A DNA stretch of 51,229 bases from Patescibacteria group bacterium (GCA_018814875.1 JAHIYH010000045.1:77316-128544); one strand, 5' to 3'. Counted from the first letter of the stretch, positions 16,511 to 25,909 are shown. The notes: generated from the sequence alone by a model not told the origin. Numbers and translations are program-made.

Positions 16511-18734
16511 CACTCGTAACCCGTTCCGTATACACACTTCTCGCTTTAGCCCCATTCGACGGTCCAATAAGTCCTTTATCTTCCATGATGTCCAGAAGTC
16601 TTGCAGCACGTGCATAACCTACTTTGAGCTGACGTTGCAGTAGGCTAGCTGATGCTCTGCCAGTTTCTTGTACAACGCGCACAGCTTCAAAGAAGAGTTC
16701 ATCACCACCGTTATCATCAGCTTCCAGATCGATAGAATCATATCGTCCAGACAATTGTCCTTCGTCATCTTCGCTATCAGGCATATCAATTTGCTCAGTA
16801 ATTTTACCGCCACCTGCAATCTTTACGGCATTAATCACACGCTCTACTTCTTTGATATCAATGTAGATTCCCTGCACACGTACTGGTTTGGAAGTGGTGG
16901 CTGTCATATAAAGCATGTCCCCCTTTCCAAGAAGGTCCTCAGCGCCAACACTATCAATGATTGTACGTGAGTCGACAGCGCTTACAGTTCGGAAACTCAT
17001 ACGTGTAGGAATGTTTGCTTTAATGAGTCCTGTAATAACATCCACACTCGGGCGTTGAGTGGCAATGATCAAGTGCATACCAGTTGCTCGTGCCATCTGT
17101 GCAATACGAGCGATCATAGTTTCTGTATCTTTACGGAACTGACGCATCATAAGGTCAGCAAGCTCATCAATTACAAGAACAATACGCGGAAGTAGGTGTT
17201 CTTCTTCCGTCTGTTTCTCGTTGAATTCATCCAGATTACGTACGCCAATCGCGGAGAATCTATGCAAGCGTCTTCCCATTTCTGCTACTACCCATCGCAA
17301 AGCCTGAAGTGCTTTATCTGAATCTGTGATCACAGGAGTAAGGAGATGTGGGATGCCGTCGTATGGCATAAGTTCTACACGTTTAGGGTCGATCATGATT
17401 AACTTGAGTTCGTGTGGAGCGTTCTGGAACAGGAGTGCTGTAAGGAATGTATTCATGCATACGGACTTTCCTGATCCTGTTGCACCTGCAACAAGCAAGT
17501 GAGGCATATCCGCAAGATTGGCGACTATTGCTTCGCCAGACACGTCTCGTCCCAATGGGAGTGTAAGAGGGGACTCGCTCTGTGTGAACTCGGGGCTTTC
17601 TAGAATTTCTTTTAGATGTACCAGTGTTCGTTTGGCATTTGGCATTTCTATTCCTACAAGTGCTTTACCAGGGATAGGAGCTTCTATTCGCAAGCTGGGA
17701 GCTGCAAGTGCCAATGATAAATCATCTTTTAGATTTCCAATACGGCTGAGCTTCACCCCTTCGGCTGGTTGCAGAGTAAACTGTGTTACGGTTGGTCCCG
17801 GTCGTGCATCGCGCACTGTGACTTCTACATCAAATTCTTCAAGCTTCTCTTCTATTAATCTTGCTTGTCTCTTTAATTCTTCATCATCTACAGTAAGTTC
17901 GCTTTGTATGTTATCCAAAAGGTCGAATGAGGGGAATGTCCATTCCTCATAGCGCGTGTCTTGCATCTTTATTGTATCTTGCACTTTTTCTTTGACGTTC
18001 TTCTTCGTCTTTTCTTTGGCAACTTTTTTGGCAAATGCAGGACGAATTATGTTGAGCTCTGGCTCTTCTTCATCTTCGTCTTCATATTCTTCATCTTCAT
18101 CATCTTCTTCCTCATCTTCATATTCTTCATCTTCATTATATTCCTCATCTTCATTTAGTACTTTGCGTCTGGATCTGCTCTTCTTTTTCTGAGGAAGTTT
18201 GATAAGTGAAACTGCTGATTTTGCTATTGAACTTAGGTCTGGTTCGAATGCTACAAAAACTCCAATCAAAAAGACTGCACTTAAAACAGTGTATCCAACT
18301 GCACGAGTTGTAAAGAGAATGAATGGTAAGCTAACAGTGAAACCAATAGCACCTGCAAGTTCATCACGCATAGGAGCTAAGTCTTCCAATGGTGCTCGCA
18401 TGTGCATTACTCCAAGAAAAGCGAGGAAGCAGAGCATAAGTCCTATAGATCTTTTTGCCTCGAAGAAGTTTTCTGCAGCAAACCAGTGAAGTACTCCAGA
18501 TCCAATCAGGAAGAGTGGGAAGATCATTCCCCATCGTCCAAAGAAGAATGTGAGAACTGTATTCAAAGAGTTCCCTATCGGCCCAGCCTGTTCGCGAAGT
18601 GCCAGAAGAACCAAAATTCCAAATCCAATCTGAACTATCCCACTAATGTGACGTACTGTGTTTTCGCTTAAATCAAGTGCTGCGGACTTCTTGCGTCTTG
18701 TGTTTCGCCTGCGTCCTGTTTTTCTTCGAGCCAT
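16506..18734 (-). CDS. ftsK: FtsK/SpoIIIE DNA translocase
   Basis: A 742-residue DNA pump for chromosome segregation at the septum. The very basic N-terminus (MARRKTGRRRNTRRKK) is followed by about four transmembrane helices (residues ~30-165). A linker contains an extreme Glu/Asp run (~194-226). The RecA-like motor has Walker A GATGSGKS (417-424) and Walker B LVIDELADL. The C-terminal gamma winged helix (about 680-740, with LLQRQLKVGYARAARLLD) would recognise KOPS-type sites. It is shorter than E. coli FtsK and similar to SpoIIIE. The gene is followed by the palindromic repeat cluster and rdgB. Confidence 0.95.
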   Translation of the reverse strand: MARRKTGRRRNTRRKKSAALDLSENTVRHISGIVQIGFGILVLLALREQAGPIGNSLNTVLTFFFGRWGMIFPLFLIGSGVLHWFAAENFFEAKRSIGLMLCFLAFLGVMHMRAPLEDLAPMRDELAGAIGFTVSLPFILFTTRAVGYTVLSAVFLIGVFVAFEPDLSSIAKSAVSLIKLPQKKKSRSRRKVLNEDEEYNEDEEYEDEEEDDEDEEYEDEDEEEPELNIIRPAFAKKVAKEKTKKNVKEKVQDTIKMQDTRYEEWTFPSFDLLDNIQSELTVDDEELKRQARLIEEKLEEFDVEVTVRDARPGPTVTQFTLQPAEGVKLSRIGNLKDDLSLALAAPSLRIEAPIPGKALVGIEMPNAKRTLVHLKEILESPEFTQSESPLTLPLGRDVSGEAIVANLADMPHLLVAGATGSGKSVCMNTFLTALLFQNAPHELKLIMIDPKRVELMPYDGIPHLLTPVITDSDKALQALRWVVAEMGRRLHRFSAIGVRNLDEFNEKQTEEEHLLPRIVLVIDELADLMMRQFRKDTETMIARIAQMARATGMHLIIATQRPSVDVITGLIKANIPTRMSFRTVSAVDSRTIIDSVGAEDLLGKGDMLYMTATTSKPVRVQGIYIDIKEVERVINAVKIAGGGKITEQIDMPDSEDDEGQLSGRYDSIDLEADDNGGDELFFEAVRVVQETGRASASLLQRQLKVGYARAARLLDIMEDKGLIGPSNGAKARSVYTERVTSE

Positions 18735-18774
18735 GTTGCTATTTATAGCACTTTTCTCGGGGAATGTGAAATTA

Positions 18775-18866
18775 GGACTTAGGACATAGGGATTAGGACA
18801 TAGGACATAGGACTTCGGGGCAATGAAGATCCGAAGTCCTAATCCCTAATCCCGAAGTCCTAATCC
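18775..18866. repeat. Nested inverted repeats built from TAGGAC/GTCCTA units
   Basis: An inner stem AGGACTTCGG/CCGAAGTCCT (18809-18818 and 18831-18840) is enclosed by GGGATTAGGA (18789-18798) facing TCCTAATCCC (18838-18847), plus extra copies of GGACATAGG and CCCGAAGTCCTAATCC. It sits in the divergent gap between ftsK and the RmlD-like gene, where no terminator is needed, which suggests a mobile palindrome rather than a regulator. Confidence 0.7.
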
Positions 18867-18911
18867 GTTCCTAAGCAAGACAATCACACAACAACCTGCT
18901 ATTCTCACAGC

Positions 18912-19763
18912 ATGAAAACAGTAATCTTTGGTGCCCGCGGGTACCTCGGGACACATTTTTCTAAAGTTTTTAAGAATGCGCTGACCCCGCGCGTCGATAT
19001 TAGTGATATAGGTCAGGTAGTTTCTGCTTTAGAGGAGCTGCGTCCGGATGTTGTTATTAATGCTGCAGGGAAGACAGGTCGTCCCAATGTGGATTGGTGT
19101 GAGGATCACAAAGAAGAAACACTCATCAGCAATGTTGCAGGTCCCATTATTCTTTTAAATGAATGTGCCAAGCGTAATATTTATTTGGTTCACCTTGGAT
19201 CTGGCTGTATCTATTCCGGTGATAACGGAGGCAAAGGATTTAGCGAAGAAGATCCACCAAACTTTTCGGGCAGTTTTTATTCACGTACCAAAGCGTGGAT
19301 CGATCAGATTCTTAAAGAGTTTCCGGCTAGTCCCGACGGTACCGGAGGGGTTCTTGTGCTCAGATTACGTATGCCTTTTGATGGTACAAATGGAGAGCGC
19401 AATCTGATTAATAAGATCAAGAATTACGATCATGTTCTTGATGTCCAAAATTCTATAACTTACATTCCAGATTTTCTGGAAGCTACGCAAAAACTTATAG
19501 AGAAGAAGGCAACGGGGCTATATAACATGGTGAATCCTGGCACAATTTCACCTTACGAAATAATGGAGATGTATAAAGAGATAGTTGATCCATCAAAGGA
19601 ATTTGAGCGTCTTACTTCGGAAGGTCTTTCTGGGATTACAAAGGCAGGACGTAGCATTTGCACGCTTAATTCGGATAAGCTTAAAGGGGAGGGGATTGTT
19701 ATGAAACCGGTTAAGGAGGCTGTAGAAGAAGCTTTGATTGGGGTTAAAAAAATGAATAATTAA
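18912..19763 (+). CDS. RmlD-like NAD(P)-dependent sugar-nucleotide reductase
   Basis: A 283-residue extended short-chain dehydrogenase resembling dTDP-4-dehydrorhamnose reductase and bifunctional UDP-rhamnose synthase tails. The Rossmann motif is GARGYLG (residues 7-13). The substrate domain holds the catalytic YxxxK as YSRTK near residue 128, with IYSGD nearby. It presumably supplies a deoxysugar for the cell surface, but the rest of such a pathway is not in the window, so the substrate stays open. The ATG at 18912 opens with MKTVIFGA, typical of the family. Confidence 0.85.
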   Translation: MKTVIFGARGYLGTHFSKVFKNALTPRVDISDIGQVVSALEELRPDVVINAAGKTGRPNVDWCEDHKEETLISNVAGPIILLNECAKRNIYLVHLGSGCIYSGDNGGKGFSEEDPPNFSGSFYSRTKAWIDQILKEFPASPDGTGGVLVLRLRMPFDGTNGERNLINKIKNYDHVLDVQNSITYIPDFLEATQKLIEKKATGLYNMVNPGTISPYEIMEMYKEIVDPSKEFERLTSEGLSGITKAGRSICTLNSDKLKGEGIVMKPVKEAVEEALIGVKKMNN

Positions 19764-19986
19764 AAATGAAAAGTGAATAGTTAAGAATTAAGAATTTAGA
19801 ATTAAGAATTATAATTTCGGGCAAAGGGGAAAAGGGAAAGGGAAAATTCAAGAATGGTTGCCTGTAGCGTCACACGACCGTCTCGGTCGTGTTAAAGAAT
19901 GAAATGGAAATAACAGGAGCACCGCTCCTGCGGTGTGGTTGGATAACAATAATTAAAATGAAGAATCTTGTGGTATGTTTGGGAGA
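19764..19986. repeat. Intergenic repeats and two small hairpins
   Basis: AT-rich AAGAATTAAGAATT-type repeats (19765-19815) are followed by ACACGACCG-TCT-CGGTCGTGT, a 9-bp perfect hairpin (19872-19892) that could terminate the RmlD-like gene, and then AGGAGC-ACC-GCTCCT (about 19915-19930). The tail GCGGTGTGGTTGGA recurs at about 20418-20431, flanking the next gene. No coding sequence was seen. Confidence 0.6.
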
Positions 19987-20373
19987 TCAATACACTGTAA
20001 AAATAAAATCCATAAACAATCCTATTACAGCAATTGAAATCAGAATCAATTGGATGTATCCCACAACTCTACTAATTTTCCCTCTTGATTTCATTAAATG
20101 TTTCATGGATATGATATACAAAACTATTGCAAAAATACCTGCAAACGACGCAGTGTTGTTCAGAATTCTAAGACTTTCATTAGTTGTAGAGAAGATAGGA
20201 ATACTTACCAAAGGAATAATAACTGCAAATATTGCAACCAAAAGAGAAGCTCCTAATCTTTTTTTGCCAGTTCTTATTAATAGAAACGAGGCAATTAATG
20301 AAATAACAAATATTAGCCCTAAACCAATCTGATAAATTTCTAAAAAAAGATCTGAGATAAATAATCGATCCAT
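19987..20373 (-). CDS. Four-helix hypothetical membrane protein
   Basis: A 128-residue protein with four predicted transmembrane helices: YQIGLGLIFVISLIASFLLI, GASLLVAIFAVIIPLVSIPI, ASFAGIFAIVLYIISM and VVGYIQLILISIAVIGLFMD. The loops are short and basic residues sit on alternate sides. No family is recognised. The opposite strand also has a long open frame over the same bases, but hydrophobic periodicity supports this strand. The gene is isolated between repeat clusters. Confidence 0.65.
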   Translation of the reverse strand: MDRLFISDLFLEIYQIGLGLIFVISLIASFLLIRTGKKRLGASLLVAIFAVIIPLVSIPIFSTTNESLRILNNTASFAGIFAIVLYIISMKHLMKSRGKISRVVGYIQLILISIAVIGLFMDFIFTVY

Positions 20374-20454
20374 CGTAAAAGCAATTTATCATTCATATGC
20401 TTTATCATCAAGCTTTTGCGGTGTGGTTGGACCCCTTCGCTTACGACCTCTAAG

Positions 20455-20823
20455 GCCTCACCCCCGACCCCTCTCCTTCGCTGAGTTGTTTTTAGAGTAA
20501 ATTACCTTGCCTGTGCCAATGTTGTATTGATGGCGAAAGCGAAGGGAGCTTTGTTTAATACTCCTTCGCTTTCAAGATATTATTAACTCCACAGAATATT
20601 AATTCACAGTTTTTGGCTTGAAAGAAAGCTTCGGCGCATTAATCGCAGATATGGGTTGAATGGATATTTGTGCGGTTTTGAAATGGAATTGGTATAACAA
20701 GTAAAAGACTTTGCTTTCTTCAATAACGTAGCTCCCCTCTCCTGATCTATCGAGAGAATTGAATTGAAGATGCCGACCTGTTTGAAATCAAAAACAACGC
20801 AGGAGAGGGGCAGGGGGTGAGGT
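20455..20823. mobile_element. MITE-like non-coding element
   Basis: A 369-bp segment begins with GCCTCACCCCCGACCCCTCT (20455-20474, extending to 20493) and ends with its imperfect inverse (20789-20823, containing AGGAGAGGGG and GGGGGTGAGG). There is no gene inside. An internal string TTCAATAACGTAGCTCCCCT (about 20719-20739) is nearly identical to one inside the element at 27.3-27.5 kb. Terminal inverted repeats, lack of coding capacity and a second copy fit a miniature inverted-repeat element; no target duplication was established. Confidence 0.6.
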
Positions 20824-20898
20824 CATTACAAAAAACAACAGAACCCCTTGCGCACCACCCAATTACTACTAGGATACTATAAATTCCCCCCTAATTTT

Positions 20899-21129
20899 AT
20901 GACTAAATTTGGAATTGAAGTAAATGAACCTGTAGTAGATGGAGATGGAGAATATATGCCGCCTATAAATGTCCAAGCATCTCAGGCAACTGGTCTTGAT
21001 GTTTCGGTTAAATCTTACGAAGGCAATAGGCGTTTGCTAACTTTTGATGGTAGAGATGGTGGAGATGAACAGGATAGAATTCGTACAGCGTTGCAGGAAT
21101 TGGGTTGTGAGATTTTGGAAGTTGAGTAA
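20899..21129 (+). CDS. Small acidic hypothetical protein
   Basis: A 76-residue acidic protein from the ATG at 20899 (MTKFGIEVNEPVVDGDGEYM). It has no transmembrane segment or known motif; the C-terminal half (EQDRIRTALQELGCEILEVE) looks like a helix-strand unit. An upstream TTG would add 17 residues that overlap the end of the repeat element and is rejected. It ends 31 bases before the next gene on the same strand, so the two may be co-transcribed. Confidence 0.6.
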   Translation: MTKFGIEVNEPVVDGDGEYMPPINVQASQATGLDVSVKSYEGNRRLLTFDGRDGGDEQDRIRTALQELGCEILEVE

Positions 21130-21160
21130 GTGGATCTTAAAGACTGCTAAACTAGCAATC

Positions 21161-22999
21161 ATGAAATATATGTCGCATGCACGGATCTTCAGCATTGCAA
21201 CACTCATTCTCTGCATATCCTTTATTACATGGATCTGTATTTTTAAAATCACTTCAGCGGATTTCTGGTGGCACATAAAGGCTGGGCAGATTATGCGTGA
21301 TAGTGGATGGATAACCACAGAGCCTTTTGCACATACACGAATTGGAGCACCTTACCTTGCAATCTATAGTTGGCTTTCGCAGATCATACTTTCGGTTGTG
21401 TACGATTACGGAGGGGCAAGGGGAGTGATCATGCTGCGCGCACTCATTACACTTCTTACATTTGGAGTACTTTTGATGATTGATCGTAAGCGAATCTGGC
21501 CGAATGCATTTTTGGTTATGGCAGGAGCAATTGCTCTGCGCACAAGCCTTTTGTGTCGTCCGCAACTATTTACATTCCTGATGATTTCTTGCGCATTGTT
21601 TGTTACATTCAAATTGATAGAAGCGCCTAAAGAAAGCCAGAAAATCCGTACACAATATTTGATCAAATGGATCGCTCTTTTTATTCTGATTCACATTCTT
21701 TGGACCAATTTGCACGGAGGAGCGGCGCTACTTTCCTTTGGTCTTTTTGGTGCTGTACTTCTGCAGAAATTATTTGATGTGCGTTCGATAAACAACAGAG
21801 AAGTTATTCTGATTCTGGTTGGCATCATTCTTCTTATAATTGGATCTGTAGTTTCTCCTAATACTACAAACAATCTTACTTACGTCTTTAATTTATTCAC
21901 CGATCAAACCAAGCAATTTATTCTGGAGTGGGGAGCACCCAATGCAACAGTCTATCTTAAGCAGCTTTCATTCTTCTGGATCATTGCAGTCTCGTCACTA
22001 ATGTGGACACGCAAGAACGCAGTCGTGTGTATTGCATTGCTTCTTATCTTTGGGTATTTGTCCATAAGCGCGGGGCGGCATATGTCTCTCTTTATCATCG
22101 TCTCGCTTGGAGTCACCATTTATCAGCTTAAATATAATTCTAAGTGGCAGGATTCTCTCGATTCTGTATTAGATCGTAAGTTTCTCCCCATTATCCTATC
22201 CGTTATCGCTTTGCTGATAATTCTAATTGCAAACGAACCGATACGTTCTCTGTTTGCCAGAACAGGCTTTGATACATTTGGAACATACGAAGAGTTTGCG
22301 AATGCGAATGAGTTTATAGAAAAAACTTCTCCGTCTGGAAACATGTTCAATTCCTATAGCTTGGGTGCGTATTTGCTATTCCATGGATATCCCGATCGTA
22401 AGATATTTGTGGATGGGCGGAATGTGGATCATGGATACCCTCTCTTGAAGAAAACGTTTGATGCGGCGTATAACAAAGAAGTCTGGAAAGAACTGGAAGA
22501 TGATTACGCTCTTACATATGCCATCATTGATTATCGCCCTAAGAAGGATCCTGACGTAGCGTATCCTTATGGTCATCTAAACGAAAATCCTCAGTGGGCT
22601 CTTGTGTTTTTGGATGATTGGGCAGCAATTTACTTTAAGCGCATTCCGGAGAATGCAAGTGTGATAAGTAAGTATGAGTACAGCCTACTTACGCCTGATA
22701 ACTTTATGCGTGGCACTGTGTTTGATGATATTACTCAGCAAGATGTACGGGAACTTGTTGATGAGCTTCTGAGTCAATCCGATTCTGATAAAGAGGGGAT
22801 TACCTCGCTTCTTCTTCTGGCAGACATATTCATCGCATCACAAATTTACGATAACGCTCTTGCAGTTTTAGATGAAGCCATCCTGCGGCAGCCGCGGGAT
22901 TACAGACCATACGAAATTGCTGCAGAGGTTTATGGGAAACTTGGGAATGAAGAAAAGGCGGAGGAGATGTATGGGAGGGCTGTGGGGAGGGTGAGGTGA
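21161..22999 (+). CDS. GT-C-like multispan membrane protein with C-terminal TPR
   Basis: A 612-residue protein with about ten transmembrane helices up to residue ~370, then a soluble domain, then a TPR-like helical end (ASQIYDNALAVLDEAILRQP and YGKLGNEEKAEEMYGRAVG). The first loop has DFWWHIKAGQIMRDSGW followed by PFAHTRIGAPY, the conserved acidic/aromatic pattern of bacterial GT-C-like membrane proteins that use lipid-linked sugars. This supports an envelope glycosylation role, but catalysis is inferred. I use the ATG at 21161 (MKYMSHAR); the longer frame overlaps the preceding gene. Confidence 0.78.
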   Translation: MKYMSHARIFSIATLILCISFITWICIFKITSADFWWHIKAGQIMRDSGWITTEPFAHTRIGAPYLAIYSWLSQIILSVVYDYGGARGVIMLRALITLLTFGVLLMIDRKRIWPNAFLVMAGAIALRTSLLCRPQLFTFLMISCALFVTFKLIEAPKESQKIRTQYLIKWIALFILIHILWTNLHGGAALLSFGLFGAVLLQKLFDVRSINNREVILILVGIILLIIGSVVSPNTTNNLTYVFNLFTDQTKQFILEWGAPNATVYLKQLSFFWIIAVSSLMWTRKNAVVCIALLLIFGYLSISAGRHMSLFIIVSLGVTIYQLKYNSKWQDSLDSVLDRKFLPIILSVIALLIILIANEPIRSLFARTGFDTFGTYEEFANANEFIEKTSPSGNMFNSYSLGAYLLFHGYPDRKIFVDGRNVDHGYPLLKKTFDAAYNKEVWKELEDDYALTYAIIDYRPKKDPDVAYPYGHLNENPQWALVFLDDWAAIYFKRIPENASVISKYEYSLLTPDNFMRGTVFDDITQQDVRELVDELLSQSDSDKEGITSLLLLADIFIASQIYDNALAVLDEAILRQPRDYRPYEIAAEVYGKLGNEEKAEEMYGRAVGRVR

Positions 23000-23095
23000 G
23001 GGAGGTGAGGGGTGGGGTGGATATAGTGAGTTAAAGTTTGAACCATTTGTTTTTGCTTATGTTGTTGTTTGCGATGATTCGCAATGTTTGAGTGA

Positions 23096-24700
23096 TCATT
23101 TCAAATTCGTCAATTTCCAAACAATCCAAACAACATCTTTCCTAGTCATATCCGATTCCATACTGGAATCTGAGTCAAACAATATACCCTGTCTGCGTGC
23201 ATGGTTAAGATAACGGGAGTACCACTTATCAGGCACTTCCAAAGTAGAAACACCAAGTGCTTCGTATGCCATCTTCAATGCTTCAGCAAAATTAACCGTC
23301 TGGTCAGGGCGAAATGTTCCGTCTGGGTATCCCTTTATTATTCCGTTTGCCTTTGCATATCTAACATACGGTCCATACCATGCATCTTCGTCTATATCAG
23401 GAAATCCCGTAGGTTCTACTTCTAAATTGATGTCAAAATCTTCTTTGGCAGTCAGAACTATTTTAAGGAACTCAGCACGATTCACCGCTTGCTCCGCTTT
23501 AAACGATCCATCGGGATAACCATCAAGTACATTTGATTCTTTACCCCATTCAATCGCATTGCGGTAAGGGTGCGATATATCAATGTCGTTAAAAAGATGT
23601 TCAGGTTCTTGTTGCTGTTGCTGTTGTTGCTCTTGCTCTTGCTCTTGCTCTTGCTGCTTCTCTCGCTGTTTCTGCCGCTCTATCTCCCGTTGCTCTTGCC
23701 GTATCTGTTTCGCAGCGAGTTCTTCTATGTACTGAAGTGATCCGGGCAGACACTCTGTTCCGGTAGAATTTATGTGGTAACTACTTTTGCAGCGACATGC
23801 ATCACCTTGTTGTTTAGTGTAGCTGGTTGCCTCTGCTCCTTCTCCTAAACTCATAAGACAATCGGCTCTGCTTACATTTTTTCCATCGGATGGGATTGGA
23901 TTAAGTGGAGTTGCTTGTTCTCTTCTTATTCGTTCTTCCTCCTGTTTGTAGATTGTATTGTTTTGCATGTCCTGCGGGGTGTATCCAAAGGATGCAGTAC
24001 CAGAACTTTCCAGCCCCTTTCTTATTACAGAGACGGGAATAAAAATACCATCAAGTGATTTCCCTGTTTTATCTATATGAGCAGCGACGGCTATTCCAAC
24101 AACTTTTCCATCTTGCACCACAGGCCCTCCAGAACTTCCTGCGGTAATTATTGCGTCTGTTACAAGCCACTGCGCGGCGATGTCTGCATATTGTTGTAGT
24201 GCCTGTGTTTTATCGAGTACATGGCCACTTATACTTGTCAGATCCAATGTACCCAGAGAATCCTCTCCAATTGCCGGATATCCAAATATCTCAATTTCGT
24301 CTCCGATTTCCGGATCGCTGTCCGAGAAGAAAACACTTCCATGCGGGCAGTCTACGTAAGCACGCATATATGCAACATCATCTTCTATATTAAGTTTGAT
24401 ATCCGATATGCTCAGTAGCCGGTTGCATCCGGATTCTATCGTGTCATCATCATTTGTTGTAAACACACGATAGTAACGCGCAGTTCCGCCAATCACATGA
24501 ATGTTTGTAATCACTATGCCTTCATCCACAAAAAACCCCGATCCGCGTCCAAGTAAGTCACCTTTGTAATCATAGCTGGCAATTAAGACAGTTGATTTTT
24601 TTACATTGGAATAGAAATCCATGGAATCAGTAGTCGGTGTTACAAACAGGCTCATAACCAAAACAGCCACTATATTTAACGGAAGCAATTTGCGTAACAT
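23096..24700 (-). CDS. Secreted trypsin-like serine protease with SLH repeats
   Basis: A 534-residue exported protein. The signal peptide is MLRKLLPLNIVAVLVMSLFV. The trypsin-like domain (about residues 30-235) has His68 (TNIHVIGG), Asp107/108 (EDDVAYMR) and Ser190 in AGSSGGPVV, a complete Do/HtrA-like triad without a PDZ domain. A Cys-containing EGF-like segment follows (CLMSLGE to TECLPG), then a Gln/Glu coiled region (~325-370) with a run of Q, then S-layer homology repeats (YRNAIEWGKESNVLDGYPDG, then YVRYAKANGIIKGYPDG) that should bind it to the cell wall. A surface-attached protease is the likely role. Confidence 0.88.
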   Translation of the reverse strand: MLRKLLPLNIVAVLVMSLFVTPTTDSMDFYSNVKKSTVLIASYDYKGDLLGRGSGFFVDEGIVITNIHVIGGTARYYRVFTTNDDDTIESGCNRLLSISDIKLNIEDDVAYMRAYVDCPHGSVFFSDSDPEIGDEIEIFGYPAIGEDSLGTLDLTSISGHVLDKTQALQQYADIAAQWLVTDAIITAGSSGGPVVQDGKVVGIAVAAHIDKTGKSLDGIFIPVSVIRKGLESSGTASFGYTPQDMQNNTIYKQEEERIRREQATPLNPIPSDGKNVSRADCLMSLGEGAEATSYTKQQGDACRCKSSYHINSTGTECLPGSLQYIEELAAKQIRQEQREIERQKQREKQQEQEQEQEQQQQQQQEPEHLFNDIDISHPYRNAIEWGKESNVLDGYPDGSFKAEQAVNRAEFLKIVLTAKEDFDINLEVEPTGFPDIDEDAWYGPYVRYAKANGIIKGYPDGTFRPDQTVNFAEALKMAYEALGVSTLEVPDKWYSRYLNHARRQGILFDSDSSMESDMTRKDVVWIVWKLTNLK

Positions 24701-24782
24701 GTTGAATATCCTATCTTCCTTAAGGACTTTCTGTCTACGATAATATTGCTTGTATTACGGTTGTTTCTACAATCCAGCACTT

Positions 24783-24934
24783 TTCTTTTAAATCCCAACA
24801 GCCTTCGCCCAGCCGTCGCTAAAGCTATGGCCGGCGAGCAAGGCTACGGCCGTCAATAAACCCAAAAAACAAAACCCAAAATCTACGATTTAGGTATTTG
24901 TGATTTGGTATTTGTGTTTTGGGTTTTAGAAAAT
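24783..24934. repeat. Palindromic repeat with the 56-bp element nested inside
   Basis: AAATCCCAA is followed by the 56-bp element (24799-24854) and then by AACCCAAAATC...GATTTAGGTATTTGTGATT and TTTTGGGTTTTAG. The same outer frame recurs at 46962-47055, where a shorter palindrome occupies the same slot (46972-46999). The outer AAACCCAAAA/TTTTGGGTTT arms can pair. The remainder of 24701-25043 shows nothing coding. Confidence 0.7.
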
Positions 24935-25043
24935 AAATTTCTCCATTGCCTTCTTCGTCTTCCTGAATTTTTATTAAAAGTTCATTTTGGTTGTCTACAC
25001 AATCTGTCGAATTTGAAAGTAAAAAATAATTGGAGATTGACGT

Positions 25044-25742
25044 GTGAATACATTTTGGTATTTTAATTACCGACTTATGTCGGAAAGTTCTTCAAAAACA
25101 TTAAAAAAATGGGAAGCTGGCGAGCGGGGTTATAATTATGATACAGCTGAGGAAAAAACACGAGATCTATTTGGTTCATTGGAATTAATACGAACTCATC
25201 TTGGAGATTACAGACGTGCCTTAGCATTGATTGTGAAGCAAATAGTAGAAGACACGCCGTATGATAATGTCAATCATATTTTGGATGGGTTTATTTCGCG
25301 TCGCATCTTGCGGATCTATTCGCAATTTGCTAAGAGATTACAAGACGTAGGAATAAATGATGTTGATTGTCCTAATGAGGGATTAGAGGATGCGGAGTTT
25401 GATTTTCCCGGATATTGTGCAGATGGAATCGAATATAGTGGTGGTTTACAGTACCCATTAGAATTTAATGTAGATGATTTAGATCGTGTCCAAATTGGCA
25501 ATCTAGATTTAGATATAAGAGGAACATGTAACGATCCTTTGTTATTTGCTGAATTAACATCAAATTTTCTTTTCGAATGTGTTCTTAAGGGCTTCAAAGA
25601 GAAAAGACGAAATAGACCTGGACTTGCAGAGCGGATGTTGCCTCTGGAAGAATACGGTGAGATAGATATGACAATTGTTCGTGCAGAAATTAGTTTATTA
25701 TTGAAGAAAGTTAGATCAATCTCTTTTCAAACTGTCGATTAG
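25044..25742 (+). CDS. Hypothetical soluble protein
   Basis: A 232-residue protein of unknown function. The GTG at 25044 is preceded by GGAG at a reasonable distance; the ATG at 25077 (MSESSSKT) is an alternative. Residues ~45-110 are helical and basic (YRRALALIVKQIVED, ISRRILRIYSQFAKRLQD). The middle is acidic with several aromatic residues, and the C-terminal third is again helical (FLFECVLKGFKEKRRNRPG). No membrane segment or catalytic motif is recognisable. The gene stands alone between repeats. Confidence 0.6.
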   Translation: MNTFWYFNYRLMSESSSKTLKKWEAGERGYNYDTAEEKTRDLFGSLELIRTHLGDYRRALALIVKQIVEDTPYDNVNHILDGFISRRILRIYSQFAKRLQDVGINDVDCPNEGLEDAEFDFPGYCADGIEYSGGLQYPLEFNVDDLDRVQIGNLDLDIRGTCNDPLLFAELTSNFLFECVLKGFKEKRRNRPGLAERMLPLEEYGEIDMTIVRAEISLLLKKVRSISFQTVD

Positions 25743-25807
25743 AGGTTGTTAAAGAAATGAAAGGGGATTTATAGAGTCATAAAATGATTCGGTGAAGAAG
25801 GTAGATC

Positions 25808-25909
25808 ATTTACCTACCTTACTTACTTTACCTACTTTACTTACTTTACCTACTTTACTTACCTTACCTTCTTTACCTCCCTTACCCATTACCCTTTACC
25901 CTTTACCCT
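25808..25909. repeat. G-free (TTTACYTAC)-type microsatellite
   Basis: Degenerate 8-10 bp units (CTACCTTACTTACTTTACCT and similar) change into CCCTTTAC triplicates near 25890-25909. The plus strand has no G in the array. It directly abuts the stop codon of the DEAD-box helicase gene. Confidence 0.8.

Noticed and set aside
17956-18192. Ser/Tyr-rich frame opposite ftsK
   Set aside because: It is the antisense shadow of the FtsK Glu/Asp linker.
19889-20332. 147-codon plus-strand frame opposite the membrane protein
   Set aside because: The minus-strand product has clear transmembrane periodicity; the plus-strand product is its complement and starts in a hairpin.
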